Positions 9,249-17,224 of a DNA stretch of 64,000 nucleotides are shown here, piece after piece. Origin of the DNA: Pseudomonas cichorii (GTDB lineage: Bacteria; Pseudomonadota; Gammaproteobacteria; Pseudomonadales; Pseudomonadaceae). Position 1 is the first letter of the stretch. Every line of letters begins with the position of its first letter. Made by a program: the position numbers and the translations under genes. The DNA lies in assembly GCF_018343775.1 (NCBI RefSeq), contig NZ_CP074349.1:2532001-2596000 (forward strand), given 5' to 3'. Below the pieces are notes generated by a model. That model was not told where the DNA came from. It saw only the letters and a program-made list of their open reading frames with translations, and did not search any database.

Positions 9249-12200
9249 ATGCATTTACTGAGAACCCAGCCGGGCGGTTTCGTACCCGACGACAGCATTG
9301 CCGACCTGGGACAGACGCCGGCCGAGCTGGTGATTCTCTGCAGCGGCGATTCGAGCCTGGCGTTACTGGCCGAAGCCGCTCAGCAACTGCCCGACGACTA
9401 CCCGAGCCTGCGTCTGGCCAATCCGATGCAGGTGCAGAATCACGCCTCGGTGGACTTGTACGTCGATGAGGTGTTGCGCCACGCCAGGGTCATTCTGATT
9501 TCCCTGCATGGCGGCATTGGCTACTGGCGCTACGGTGTCGAGCGCTTGATGGAGCTGGCAGCTCGTGGTGTGCAGGTGATTCTGGTGCCGGGGGATGATC
9601 GTCCCGATCCAGAGCTGAGCGATCTGAGCACTGTGCCTGCCGAGGAGCGTGACCGGCTATGGCAGTTCTTGCGCCAGGGCGGCTTGCAGAATGCGCTGGA
9701 TCTTTATCGTTGCATGGCCAGCAGCTGGCTTGAGCGCGATTACCCATGGGCCGAGCCTCAGCCACTGCCACGCACGGCCATCTATCATCCGCGCAAAGCG
9801 ACGGCCACGCTGCCGGACTGGCAGGCAGACTGGATACCGGGGCATCCGGTGGTTGCGCTGCTGTTCTACCGCTCCCACTTGCAGGCGGCCAATACCGGTT
9901 TCATCGATGTGTTCTGCGAGCGCTTGCAGGCTCAAGGGCTCAATCCCTTGCCGATTGCGCTGGCCAGTCTCAAGGAGCCGGGTTGCCTGACCATGGTCGA
10001 GGACTGGCTGGATGAAGTCGAAGCCGGGCTGATCCTCAATACCACGGGCTTTGCCCAGTCCAGCCCGGAAGCGCCGCATCTGCGACCGTTTCGCCGCAAT
10101 GTGCCCGTGATCCAGGCCATCTGCGCTCAGGACAACCAGCCCGCCTGGCAGGCCAGCGAGCAAGGTCTTGGGGCGCGGGATCTGGCGATGCACATTGCCT
10201 TGCCGGAACTGGACGGGCGGATCATCAGCCGGCCCATCAGCTTCAAGGATCTGGCTTGGCGCAGCGAGCGCAGCCAGTCGGACGTGGTGTGCTATCGCGC
10301 CCATCCCGAGCGCATGGACTTCGTCGCGCAACTGGCACGACGCTGGATCGAACTGGCGCTACTGCCCAATGCCAGCAAGCGGGTAGCGCTGATCCTGGCC
10401 AACTACCCGACCCGCGATGGCCGGATCGGCAACGGGGTAGGGCTCGACACACCTGCAGCGGCGCTGAATATACTGCGCGCCATGCAGGACGAGGGCTATC
10501 CGCTGGCACCGTTGCCCGAAAGCGGCACCGCGCTGATTCAGCAATTGCTGGGTGGCGTCACCAACGATCTGGACAGCATCGACCTGCGTCCTTGCCAGCA
10601 AAGCATGGCGCTGGACGAGTACCTTGATGCCTTCGATGACTTGCCCCAGGCCAGTCGCGATGCGGTAAATGCACGCTGGGGCGCGCCACAGAACGACCCG
10701 ATGTTCCGCAGCGGGCGGATGATGATTGCCGGTATCCGCTTTAGCCTGACCTTTGTCGGCATTCAGCCTGCCCGTGGTTATCAGGTGGACCCCAGTGCGG
10801 TCTATCACGACCCCGATCTGGTGCCGCCTCACGGTTATCTCGCGTTCTACTTCTGGCTGCGCAAGGCGTATGGCGCTCATGCGGTGCTGCATGTGGGCAA
10901 GCATGGCAACCTGGAGTGGCTGCCGGGCAAGGGCGTCGGTCTGTCTCAAGACTGCTGGCCTGATGCAGTGCTGGGCGCGATGCCGAATATCTACCCGTTT
11001 ATCGTCAACGATCCAGGCGAGGGTGCCCAGGCCAAGCGCCGTACCCAGGCGGTCATCATCGACCACCTGATGCCGCCCCTGACCCGTGCCGAAACCTACG
11101 GCCCGCTGCGCAATCTTGAGCGGCTGGCTGACGAATACTACGAGGCGCAACTGCTCGACCCGCGCCGGGCGCAGGAACTGCAACGGGACATTCTCAAGCT
11201 GGTGCGTGAAACCCGTATTGACCGTGAACTGGCGCTGGACGACGCCATCGACAGCGACGCCGACGCCGCAATCTGGCTGCCGCGTCTGGACACCTATCTG
11301 TGTGACTTGAAGGAGTCGCAGATCCGCGATGGCCTGCATGTTTTCGGTCAATCCCCCCAAGGCCGTCTGCGTATCGACACGCTGCTGGCACTGCTGCGCA
11401 TTCCCCGTGGCGATGGCCGTGGTGCGCAGTCGAGTGTGCTGCGGGTGCTGGCCAAGGCTCTGGCGCTGGATTTCGACCCGCTGGATTGCGAGCTGGCCGA
11501 GCCCTGGAACGGTCCGCGTCCGTCCGTCTTGCTGGTAGTGAGTGACGACCCATGGCGCACCACGGGCGATACCCGGGAGCGGCTTGAGCTGTATGCCGCG
11601 ATTCTGATCGAACGCATCGTGAACGAAGAGGCGATTGACGATCTGCCGGATCATCCTGAACTGACACTGGTTCTCGAAAGCCTTCGCAATGTGGTCGCCC
11701 CGCGTCTGGATGCCTGCGGTCCCGAAGAGATGCGCGGTCTGCTGGATGCCCTGAGTGGCCGATTCGTGCCAGCCGGCCCGAGCGGTGCGCCGAGTCGCGG
11801 GCGGCTGGACGTGCTGCCCACGGGCCGCAACTTCTTTACCGTGGATGTGCGCAACCTGCCGACTACCACGGCCTGGCGAATCGGTTTTCAATCGGCCAAC
11901 CTGTTGCTGGAGCGCCATCTTCAGGATCATGGCGACCACTTGCGCCAGCTCGGCCTGTCGGTCTGGGGCACGGCCACCATGCGCACCGGTGGCGACGATA
12001 TTGCCCAGGCCATGGCCCTGATGGGCGTGCGTCCGGTCTGGGCGACGGGTAGCCAGCGGGTCGATGATTTCGAGATTCTGCCCCTGAGCCTGCTGGACCG
12101 GCCTCGTGTGGATGTGACCTTGCGAGTATCCGGGTTCTTCCGTGATGCCTTTGCCAACCTGATCCGCCTGTTTGATGCCGCTGTGCAGGCCGTTGCTGCT

Positions 12201-13013
12201 CTGGATGAGCCGGACGATCAGAATCCGCTGGCGGCCCGTGTCCGTGAAGAGCGCCGCAGCTTTCAGGAGTCCGGGCTGAGCGAAGACGAAGCGGCGCGTC
12301 AGGCGGGTTGGCGCATTTTCGGCGCCAAGCCCGGCGCCTATGGCGCGGGTGTGCAGGGTGCCATCGACGGACGTCTGTGGCAGAGCCGCGACGATCTGGC
12401 CGAGGTCTATCTGAACTGGGGCGGCTATGCCTACGGCGCGGCTGATGAAGGCACGCCGGCTCGCCAGCAGTTCGCGCATCGGCTGACGCAGGTTCAGGCG
12501 GTGTTGCAGAATCAGGATAACCGCGAGCATGACCTGCTGGATTCCAACGATTACTACCAGTTTCAGGGTGGCATGCTGGCGGCCGCCGAAAGCCTGAGCG
12601 GCCAGAAAACCGCCAGTTACCATGGCGACAACAGCCAGCCGGATCTACCCAGGATTCGCACCCTCAAGGAAGAACTGAACCGGGTGGTCCGCAGTCGTGC
12701 GGCCAATCCGAAGTGGATCGAAGGCGTCAAGCGTCATGGCTATAAAGGTGCGTTCGAAATGGCTGCGACCGTGGACTTTCTGTTTGCGTTCGATGCCACC
12801 ACTGAACTGATCGACGACCACCAATATGCACTGCTGGCCGATGCCTACCTGCTTGATCCGTCGACCCGCGACTTCATCCGCGAGCACAACCCCGATGCCC
12901 TGCGCGACATGACCGAGCGTATGCTCGAAGCCCAGCAGCGCGGCCTCTGGCAGGAGCCGGGTGACTATCGTGAAGCGCTGGAAGACCTGTTGCTGGACAT
13001 AGAAGAGAGCTGA
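9249..13013 (+). CDS. cobN: Cobaltochelatase large subunit CobN
   Basis: CobN is the large catalytic subunit that inserts Co(II) into hydrogenobyrinate a,c-diamide, driven by ATP hydrolysis in the partner AAA+ subunits. The protein has 1254 residues, the usual size. Family landmarks seen include the HVGKHGNLEWLPGKG motif with its conserved His and Glu, the IYPFIVNDPGEGAQAKRR motif, a WGTATMRTGGDDIAQAMALMG block, and ENAKP-like IFGAKPGAYGAGVQG near the C-terminus. It lies between cobW and the chlI/chlD gene, and its stop overlaps the next start as ATGA. No cobS or cobT is visible. The partner subunits here are therefore inferred to be the ChlI/ChlD-type proteins that follow. Confidence 0.96.
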   Translation: MHLLRTQPGGFVPDDSIADLGQTPAELVILCSGDSSLALLAEAAQQLPDDYPSLRLANPMQVQNHASVDLYVDEVLRHARVILISLHGGIGYWRYGVERLMELAARGVQVILVPGDDRPDPELSDLSTVPAEERDRLWQFLRQGGLQNALDLYRCMASSWLERDYPWAEPQPLPRTAIYHPRKATATLPDWQADWIPGHPVVALLFYRSHLQAANTGFIDVFCERLQAQGLNPLPIALASLKEPGCLTMVEDWLDEVEAGLILNTTGFAQSSPEAPHLRPFRRNVPVIQAICAQDNQPAWQASEQGLGARDLAMHIALPELDGRIISRPISFKDLAWRSERSQSDVVCYRAHPERMDFVAQLARRWIELALLPNASKRVALILANYPTRDGRIGNGVGLDTPAAALNILRAMQDEGYPLAPLPESGTALIQQLLGGVTNDLDSIDLRPCQQSMALDEYLDAFDDLPQASRDAVNARWGAPQNDPMFRSGRMMIAGIRFSLTFVGIQPARGYQVDPSAVYHDPDLVPPHGYLAFYFWLRKAYGAHAVLHVGKHGNLEWLPGKGVGLSQDCWPDAVLGAMPNIYPFIVNDPGEGAQAKRRTQAVIIDHLMPPLTRAETYGPLRNLERLADEYYEAQLLDPRRAQELQRDILKLVRETRIDRELALDDAIDSDADAAIWLPRLDTYLCDLKESQIRDGLHVFGQSPQGRLRIDTLLALLRIPRGDGRGAQSSVLRVLAKALALDFDPLDCELAEPWNGPRPSVLLVVSDDPWRTTGDTRERLELYAAILIERIVNEEAIDDLPDHPELTLVLESLRNVVAPRLDACGPEEMRGLLDALSGRFVPAGPSGAPSRGRLDVLPTGRNFFTVDVRNLPTTTAWRIGFQSANLLLERHLQDHGDHLRQLGLSVWGTATMRTGGDDIAQAMALMGVRPVWATGSQRVDDFEILPLSLLDRPRVDVTLRVSGFFRDAFANLIRLFDAAVQAVAALDEPDDQNPLAARVREERRSFQESGLSEDEAARQAGWRIFGAKPGAYGAGVQGAIDGRLWQSRDDLAEVYLNWGGYAYGAADEGTPARQQFAHRLTQVQAVLQNQDNREHDLLDSNDYYQFQGGMLAAAESLSGQKTASYHGDNSQPDLPRIRTLKEELNRVVRSRAANPKWIEGVKRHGYKGAFEMAATVDFLFAFDATTELIDDHQYALLADAYLLDPSTRDFIREHNPDALRDMTERMLEAQQRGLWQEPGDYREALEDLLLDIEES

Positions 13014-14032
13014 TGACAAGCATGACCGATACCCCGCATTTTCCCCTGGCAGCAGTGGTCGGCGCCGAGGACTTGAAGCTGGCGCTGTGCCTGACGGCCA
13101 TCGACCCGAAAATCGGCGGTGTACTGATCGAAGGGCCGCGTGGCATGGCCAAGTCGACCCTGGCCCGTGGGCTGGCGGACTTGCTGGCCAGCGGTCAGTT
13201 TGTCACCTTGCCGTTGGGCGCTACCGAAGAGCGGCTGGTCGGCACCCTGGATCTGGATGCGGCGCTGTCCGAAGGTCGTGCGCAGTTTTCCCCCGGCGTA
13301 CTGGCCAAGGCAGACGGTGGCGTGCTGTATGTGGATGAGGTCAACCTGCTGGCCGATCATCTGGTAGATCTGCTGCTGGATGTTGCTGCCAGTGGCACCA
13401 ATCTGGTGGAGCGCGATGGCATTTCCCACCGTCATGCGGCGCGCTTCGTGCTGATCGGCACCATGAATCCTGAAGAGGGCGAGTTGCGTCCGCAACTGCT
13501 GGACCGTTTCGGTTTGAATGTGGCCCTGAGTGGGCAGACGTTGCCGACCGAGCGCAGCCAGATCATCCGCCGTCGTCTGGATTTCGATGCCGACCCCCAG
13601 GCTTTTTGTCTGGCGTGGCAAGGTCAGCAGCAGGCTTTGCAGCAACGTTGCGAGCAGGCCCGTGCGCTGTTGTCTGCCATCGAGCTTGATGATCGTTCGC
13701 TGGGGCTTGTGACGGAGCGCTGTTTTGCGGCAGGTGTCGATGGCATGCGCGCTGATCTGGTCTGGCTGCGTGCTGCGCGAGCCCATGCTGCATGGCGTGG
13801 TGCCAGTGAGATCGAAGAGCAGGATATCGACGCGGTGGCCGAGTTTGCCTTGCGTCATCGGCGTCGCGATCCTGCGCCCTCGGCACAGAATCCAGAACCG
13901 CCAGCGCCCAGCCAGGGCACACCTCAGGAACCTCAGCCTCAGAACGGGCAGGGCAACTGGGGGGAATTGCCTGCCCGGCCTGTGCCCACCGGTGCGCGCC
14001 GCGAAGTGCCGAGCTGGCCAAAAAAGCCCTAG
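13013..14032 (+). CDS. ChlI-like AAA+ ATPase subunit of cobalt chelatase (zero-frame product)
   Basis: This is the 339-residue zero-frame product. It has the magnesium-chelatase-type AAA+ core: IEGPRGMAKSTLARG with Walker A at 41-49, GGVLYVDEVNLL with Walker B at 102-113, the IGTMNPEEGELRPQLLDRFG sensor region, and a helical lid. A proline- and glutamine-rich linker (about residues 285-320) follows before a short end, PSWPKKP. The start overlaps the cobN stop as ATGA. The last codons CCA AAA AAG CCC TAG lie on a -1 slippery site with a strong stem directly after it, so a share of ribosomes should continue into the VWA domain. The short form would act as the ChlI/CobS-like ATPase and the fused form as the ChlD/CobT-like subunit. 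That division is inference. Confidence 0.93.
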   Translation: MTSMTDTPHFPLAAVVGAEDLKLALCLTAIDPKIGGVLIEGPRGMAKSTLARGLADLLASGQFVTLPLGATEERLVGTLDLDAALSEGRAQFSPGVLAKADGGVLYVDEVNLLADHLVDLLLDVAASGTNLVERDGISHRHAARFVLIGTMNPEEGELRPQLLDRFGLNVALSGQTLPTERSQIIRRRLDFDADPQAFCLAWQGQQQALQQRCEQARALLSAIELDDRSLGLVTERCFAAGVDGMRADLVWLRAARAHAAWRGASEIEEQDIDAVAEFALRHRRRDPAPSAQNPEPPAPSQGTPQEPQPQNGQGNWGELPARPVPTGARREVPSWPKKP

Positions 14033-14067
14033 GCATCCGCCCTCGTTCGGCAAAGGGGGCGGATGCC
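14020..14067 (+). promoter_or_regulatory. Programmed -1 ribosomal frameshift signal in chlI/chlD
   Basis: The heptamer A AAA AAG at 14020-14026 is in the correct zero-frame phase (CCA AAA AAG) and is the same slippery sequence as dnaX of E. coli. After a 5-base spacer holding the zero-frame stop TAG, GGCATCCGCCC (14032-14042) pairs perfectly with GGGCGGATGCC (14057-14067). One wobble and one more pair extend it inward, leaving a 10-base loop. A -1 slip opens 222 further codons containing the VWA domain. No ATG or GTG start for that domain was found in its own frame near the junction, which favours frameshifting over separate initiation. Confidence 0.88.
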
Positions 14068-14694
14068 AGTCCCCGTCCTGGCAGCCTGACTTCCGGGCGT
14101 CATGGTGCAGCGCGTTCAGGCATCGATGGTGCGATTGCCTGGCTGCCGACGCTGTTGCGTGGTCGTCCACAAAGCCGCCACGATCTGGTACGCCAGCCTC
14201 GCAGCAGTCGGTCGACCGAGTTGTTGCTGGTCATTGTTGATGCCTCGGCCTCGACACGTCGTCATCAGGCGCTCAGTCAGGCCAAGGGCGTGCTGGCTCA
14301 GATCTTCGACGAGGCCTATCGCCGTCGTGCCAGACTGGCGCTGCTGACTGCCAGCGGCAATGTTCCCCAGTGGAAACATCAAGGCCTCAAGGCTTCGGCG
14401 GCATTACGGCCATGGCTGGATGCGTTGGGGGCGGGCGGAGGAACGCCGTTGTTCGCAGCCATCGAGCAGGCAAAAGACTGGTTGAAAATGCGACACCAGC
14501 GTTATCCCGCTGAACATTTGCGTGTGCTGATCCTCACCGATGGCCGGGTCAAGGATATGCCGCCGTGTTCAGGGTTCGACTGCGAGAGTCTGCTGATCGA
14601 TATCGAGAAAGGGCCTATCCGGCTGGGCCGGGCGCGGGAACTGGCGCTAAGGCTGGGAGCCGGTTACCGGCATCTTGAAGAGCTTCGCGAATGA
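14026..14694 (+). CDS. VWA (ChlD-like) domain reached by -1 frameshift from the AAA+ gene
   Basis: This is the second part of the predicted 560-residue fusion read after the -1 slip. It begins with a basic linker (ALGIRPRSAKGADASPRPGS) like the one before the integrin I domain in ChlD/BchD. The von Willebrand A domain follows: LLLVIVDASASTRRHQAL carries the MIDAS DxSxS, GGGTPL the conserved threonine region, and LRVLILTDGRVKDMPP the LTDG motif. ChlD/CobT proteins use this domain to bind the catalytic subunit, here CobN. The only start-like codon in this frame is a TTG at 14155 without a good ribosome site. Starting there would lose the linker but keep the VWA domain, so it remains a weaker alternative. 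The stop lies inside a REP-like palindrome. Confidence 0.85.
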   Translation, partial: ALGIRPRSAKGADASPRPGSLTSGRHGAARSGIDGAIAWLPTLLRGRPQSRHDLVRQPRSSRSTELLLVIVDASASTRRHQALSQAKGVLAQIFDEAYRRRARLALLTASGNVPQWKHQGLKASAALRPWLDALGAGGGTPLFAAIEQAKDWLKMRHQRYPAEHLRVLILTDGRVKDMPPCSGFDCESLLIDIEKGPIRLGRARELALRLGAGYRHLEELRE

Positions 14695-14722
14695 ATGCGC
14701 TCCGGAGCGCATTCATTCGCGA
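14685..14722. repeat. Perfect 38-bp palindrome over the chlD stop codon
   Basis: The left arm TCGCGAATGAATGCGCTCC is the exact reverse complement of the right arm GGAGCGCATTCATTCGCGA, with no loop. The TGA stop of the VWA frame sits within it, so the last residues of the protein (FRE) are encoded by the repeat. It shares the GCGAAT/ATTCGC ends of the REP-like elements near 5.37 and 44.48 kb. It lies between convergent genes and may end transcription from both sides (inference). Confidence 0.8.
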
Positions 14723-14736
14723 TAAGGATCACCCTA

Positions 14737-15003
14737 TCAGGCCGGCATGGTCCACGGCTGAAGGCTGTAACCTTCATTGCTGATTTCTTCGCGAGCTTCT
14801 TTCAGAACACTGGCAAGTTGCGCTGGGTCGGAGTAAGCGCTGCTCGGGATTTGTTTATGACCGATACGTGCGCAGGTGCGGTCGATCACTGTAAGGCTCA
14901 GTTCTCCGCTTCCGGCCTGGGCTGCCCAGGCAACACACTGGAAAGGTGCAAAAGCGTTTCCAGCGATCAGAAGTGCATCGTTGAAGCGCAGTGGGGCGTT
15001 CAT
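14737..15003 (-). CDS. Small conserved-looking hypothetical protein, 88 residues
   Basis: I do not recognise the family. The protein begins MNAPLRFNDALLIAGNAF, contains a GELSLTVIDRTCARIGHKQIP segment that looks like two beta strands with a conserved-type cysteine, and ends with a short helix (ASVLKEAREEIS). There is no signal peptide or membrane segment. GAGGA lies 7 bases before the ATG, which supports a real gene and decides the start over an upstream TTG. It is convergent with the chlD end across the perfect palindrome. The region upstream on its strand is the AT-rich gap before the AAA+ regulator. Confidence 0.65.
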   Translation of the reverse strand: MNAPLRFNDALLIAGNAFAPFQCVAWAAQAGSGELSLTVIDRTCARIGHKQIPSSAYSDPAQLASVLKEAREEISNEGYSLQPWTMPA

Positions 15004-15377
15004 TTTCAATTCCTCAAAATGCCCATATCAGTCCAGGCACGTCGGCGGGCTTTACCGTTCGGCTGGTTACCTGTGTTGATGCCGAACAGGGTGGGGTGAG
15101 TCACACCGCTTGCCGGATATTTTAAATTTTTTTACATCCGTGCCGTATTCGGCTTGATCTGAGGCAACTTTTACGGTGTTCGGTTCAATGACCGGCAGAA
15201 TTTTCTGACTCTCAAAACGTTACAACCTGTTTAATTACTTTTCGTTATGAGCGATATATTTAAACGGTACAAGGGTGTGTCAAATATTTGCTAACGTAAC
15301 ATTCGGGCTCGTCAACTTACTGTTTATAAAAAGATTTTAATAACTCCACTCCATGTCGGGCGCCAAGGGAATCTACT
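15004..15377. other. AT-rich intergenic region between the 88-residue gene and the AAA+ regulator
   Basis: These 374 bases separate divergent genes and are much richer in AT than their neighbours, with runs such as TTTTAAATTTTTTTACAT and TTTATAAAAAG. Promoters for both genes are expected here. I found no convincing sigma-54 promoter (GG-N10-GC) and no clear regulator palindrome, and no coding signal. Confidence 0.5.
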
Positions 15378-16703
15378 ATGCATGAAGCGGCCCAAACACG
15401 ACGTTTATTGATTGTTGACCCCAGTGATGATTGTCATCAGTTGATCCCTGTCTTGCAGGCTGCCGGCTGGGCGGTGGACAGTAATACGCTGGAAGCGGCG
15501 CTCAACCAGCGTTGCGATGTTGGTCTGATTCGTCTCATGCCTGAGCATTTCGAGCACCCCGAAGTGGTCAAGGAACTGATTACCCGCAGCAACACACAAT
15601 GGATCGCCGTGCTTGCACCCAATGATTTGCGGCGCGAGAAAATCGGCGATTTTGTCTGCGAATGGTTCTTCGATTTTCATACCTTGCCTTTCGATGTGGC
15701 TCGCATGCAGGTCACTCTCGGGCGGGCTTATGGCATGGCGCGTCTGCGTGCGCAGGGTGCTAACCAAGTGTCCAGCGGCGATCACGAGATGCTGGGCGAG
15801 AGTCGTCCTATCCGGGAGCTGCGTCGGCTGCTGGGCAAGCTGGCACCTACCGAATCGCCGGTATTGATCCGCGGCGAACGTGGCACAGGCAAAGAACTGG
15901 TGGCGCGTACCCTGCACATGCAGTCGCAGCGCCGGAACAAACCGTTCGTTGCGGTCAATTGCGGAGCCATTGCCGAGCATCTGTTGCACACCGAGCTGTT
16001 CGGCTATGAGAAAGGTGCGTTCAATGGTGCTCTCGAGCGCAAGATCGGCCGCATCGAAGCTGCGAATGGCGGGACGCTGTTTCTGGACGATATTGGTGAT
16101 CTGCCCATGGAAACCCAGGCCCATCTGCTACGCCTGTTGCAGGACCGGCATATCGAGCGGTTCGGTGGCAGCGAAGCGATTCCCGTGGATGTGCGGGTGC
16201 TGGCCGCGACCCATGTGGACCTTGAAACCGCCATCCGTAAAAAGCGCTTCCGTGAAGATTTGTACTACCGCCTGAATGTCTTGCAGGTTGGCACTGCGCC
16301 TCTGCGTGAACGCCATGGTGATCTGGCCATGCTGGCCAATCATTTTGCGCATTTCTACAGTCAGGAAACCGGTCGACGCGCCCGCAACTTCAGTCAGGAC
16401 GCGCTGATCGCCATGGGCAAGCATGACTGGCCCGGCAATGTGCGGGAACTGGCCAACCGGGTGCGGCGCGGTTTGGTGCTGGCCGAAGGGCGGCAGATCG
16501 AAGCGGCGGATCTGGGGCTGCTCGGTGAAGAAGACATTGCCAGCAGCATGGGGACGCTGGATGACTACAAGTCACGGGCCGAGCGTCAGGCGTTGTGCGA
16601 TGTATTGACTCGCCACAGTGACAACCTCAGCGTTGCGGCCAAGGTTTTAGGTATTTCGCGGCCGACTTTCTACCGGCTGCTGCACAAGCATCAAATCCGC
16701 TGA
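15378..16703 (+). CDS. VpsR-like AAA+ transcriptional regulator with GAFNGA loop
   Basis: This is a 441-residue bacterial enhancer-binding-type regulator. Residues 1-125 form a receiver-like domain without the usual phospho-acceptor pattern, similar to VpsR-type N-termini. The AAA+ domain has IRGERGTGKELVA (Walker A, 166-173), GGTLFLDDIGDLP (Walker B, 231-238) and a REDLYYRLNVLQV sensor region. The C-terminal Fis-type helix-turn-helix reads NLSVAAKVLGISRPTFYRLL. The sigma-54 contact loop, normally GAFTGA, reads GAFNGA at 213-218. Substitution of the threonine often impairs sigma-54 contact, and VpsR itself works with sigma-70, so this protein may not use sigma-54. It ends 13 bases inside the convergent NadR-like gene. 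Targets are unknown. Confidence 0.86.
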   Translation: MHEAAQTRRLLIVDPSDDCHQLIPVLQAAGWAVDSNTLEAALNQRCDVGLIRLMPEHFEHPEVVKELITRSNTQWIAVLAPNDLRREKIGDFVCEWFFDFHTLPFDVARMQVTLGRAYGMARLRAQGANQVSSGDHEMLGESRPIRELRRLLGKLAPTESPVLIRGERGTGKELVARTLHMQSQRRNKPFVAVNCGAIAEHLLHTELFGYEKGAFNGALERKIGRIEAANGGTLFLDDIGDLPMETQAHLLRLLQDRHIERFGGSEAIPVDVRVLAATHVDLETAIRKKRFREDLYYRLNVLQVGTAPLRERHGDLAMLANHFAHFYSQETGRRARNFSQDALIAMGKHDWPGNVRELANRVRRGLVLAEGRQIEAADLGLLGEEDIASSMGTLDDYKSRAERQALCDVLTRHSDNLSVAAKVLGISRPTFYRLLHKHQIR

Positions 16704-17224
16704 GTCATCAGTAGCTGCGTGACGGCCTCCAGTGCCTGCTCGCGGCGTGCCTCCCAGTTACCTCCGATAACCTGATAGTTCTGTCCATGGTGTTCCAGCC
16801 ATTGTCGACTGTCCTCGAAGAATGCCTGACGCTCGCTCAGTTGCGGCTGGCAGCGCTGTCCGTCACTGATCCAGTCGACACCTTCAGGGGAAAGCAGCAG
16901 ATGCAGGTCATAGTGCCTGCTGAGCAATTGCTGCTCGATCCACAGCGGGCAATCACCGAACAAGGTCTTGCTCCAGAGCATATTGCTCAGCAGATGGGTG
17001 TCGAGAATCAGCAGCGGTGGGGCGGTAGCGCGGGCCGTGTCCTCCCAGGCCAGTTGGCCTTGGGCAATGTCGGGAATATCGCTGTAGACAGTGTCGCGAC
17101 CTTGCTGCTCGATGAAATGGCGCACGTACTCGCCCACCACCAGACCGCCGAAGCGTTTGTGTATTTCGCCGGACAACCAGCTTTTGCCGCTGGATTCGGG
17201 ACCTGCCAGGACCAGGATTTTCAT
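16691..17224 (-). CDS. NadR-like P-loop ATPase (predicted nicotinamide riboside kinase)
   Basis: This 177-residue protein starts MKILVLAGPESSGKSWL, a Walker A motif as in the ribosylnicotinamide kinase domain of NadR. It continues with VVGEYVRHFIEQQGRDTVYSDIPDIAQGQL, typical of that family, and ILDTHLLSNMLWSKTLFGDCP. It lacks an NMN adenylyltransferase domain and a helix-turn-helix, so it corresponds to the kinase part only. Its ATG overlaps the stop of pnuC as ATGA, so the transporter and the kinase that traps nicotinamide riboside as NMN are translationally coupled. This context supports the kinase assignment. The 3' end overlaps the convergent regulator gene by 13 bases. Confidence 0.85.
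   Translation of the reverse strand: MKILVLAGPESSGKSWLSGEIHKRFGGLVVGEYVRHFIEQQGRDTVYSDIPDIAQGQLAWEDTARATAPPLLILDTHLLSNMLWSKTLFGDCPLWIEQQLLSRHYDLHLLLSPEGVDWISDGQRCQPQLSERQAFFEDSRQWLEHHGQNYQVIGGNWEARREQALEAVTQLLMTQRI

Noticed and set aside
10359..12623. Long minus-strand open frame (754 codons) inside cobN
   Set aside because: It is antisense to an unmistakable cobN and has no domain or ribosome site. High-GC Pseudomonas genes routinely leave such open antisense frames.
14155..14694. VWA ORF as a separate gene starting at TTG 14155
   Set aside because: No good ribosome site, it would cut away the basic linker typical of ChlD, and an ideal frameshift signal sits just upstream. Kept only as a weaker alternative.
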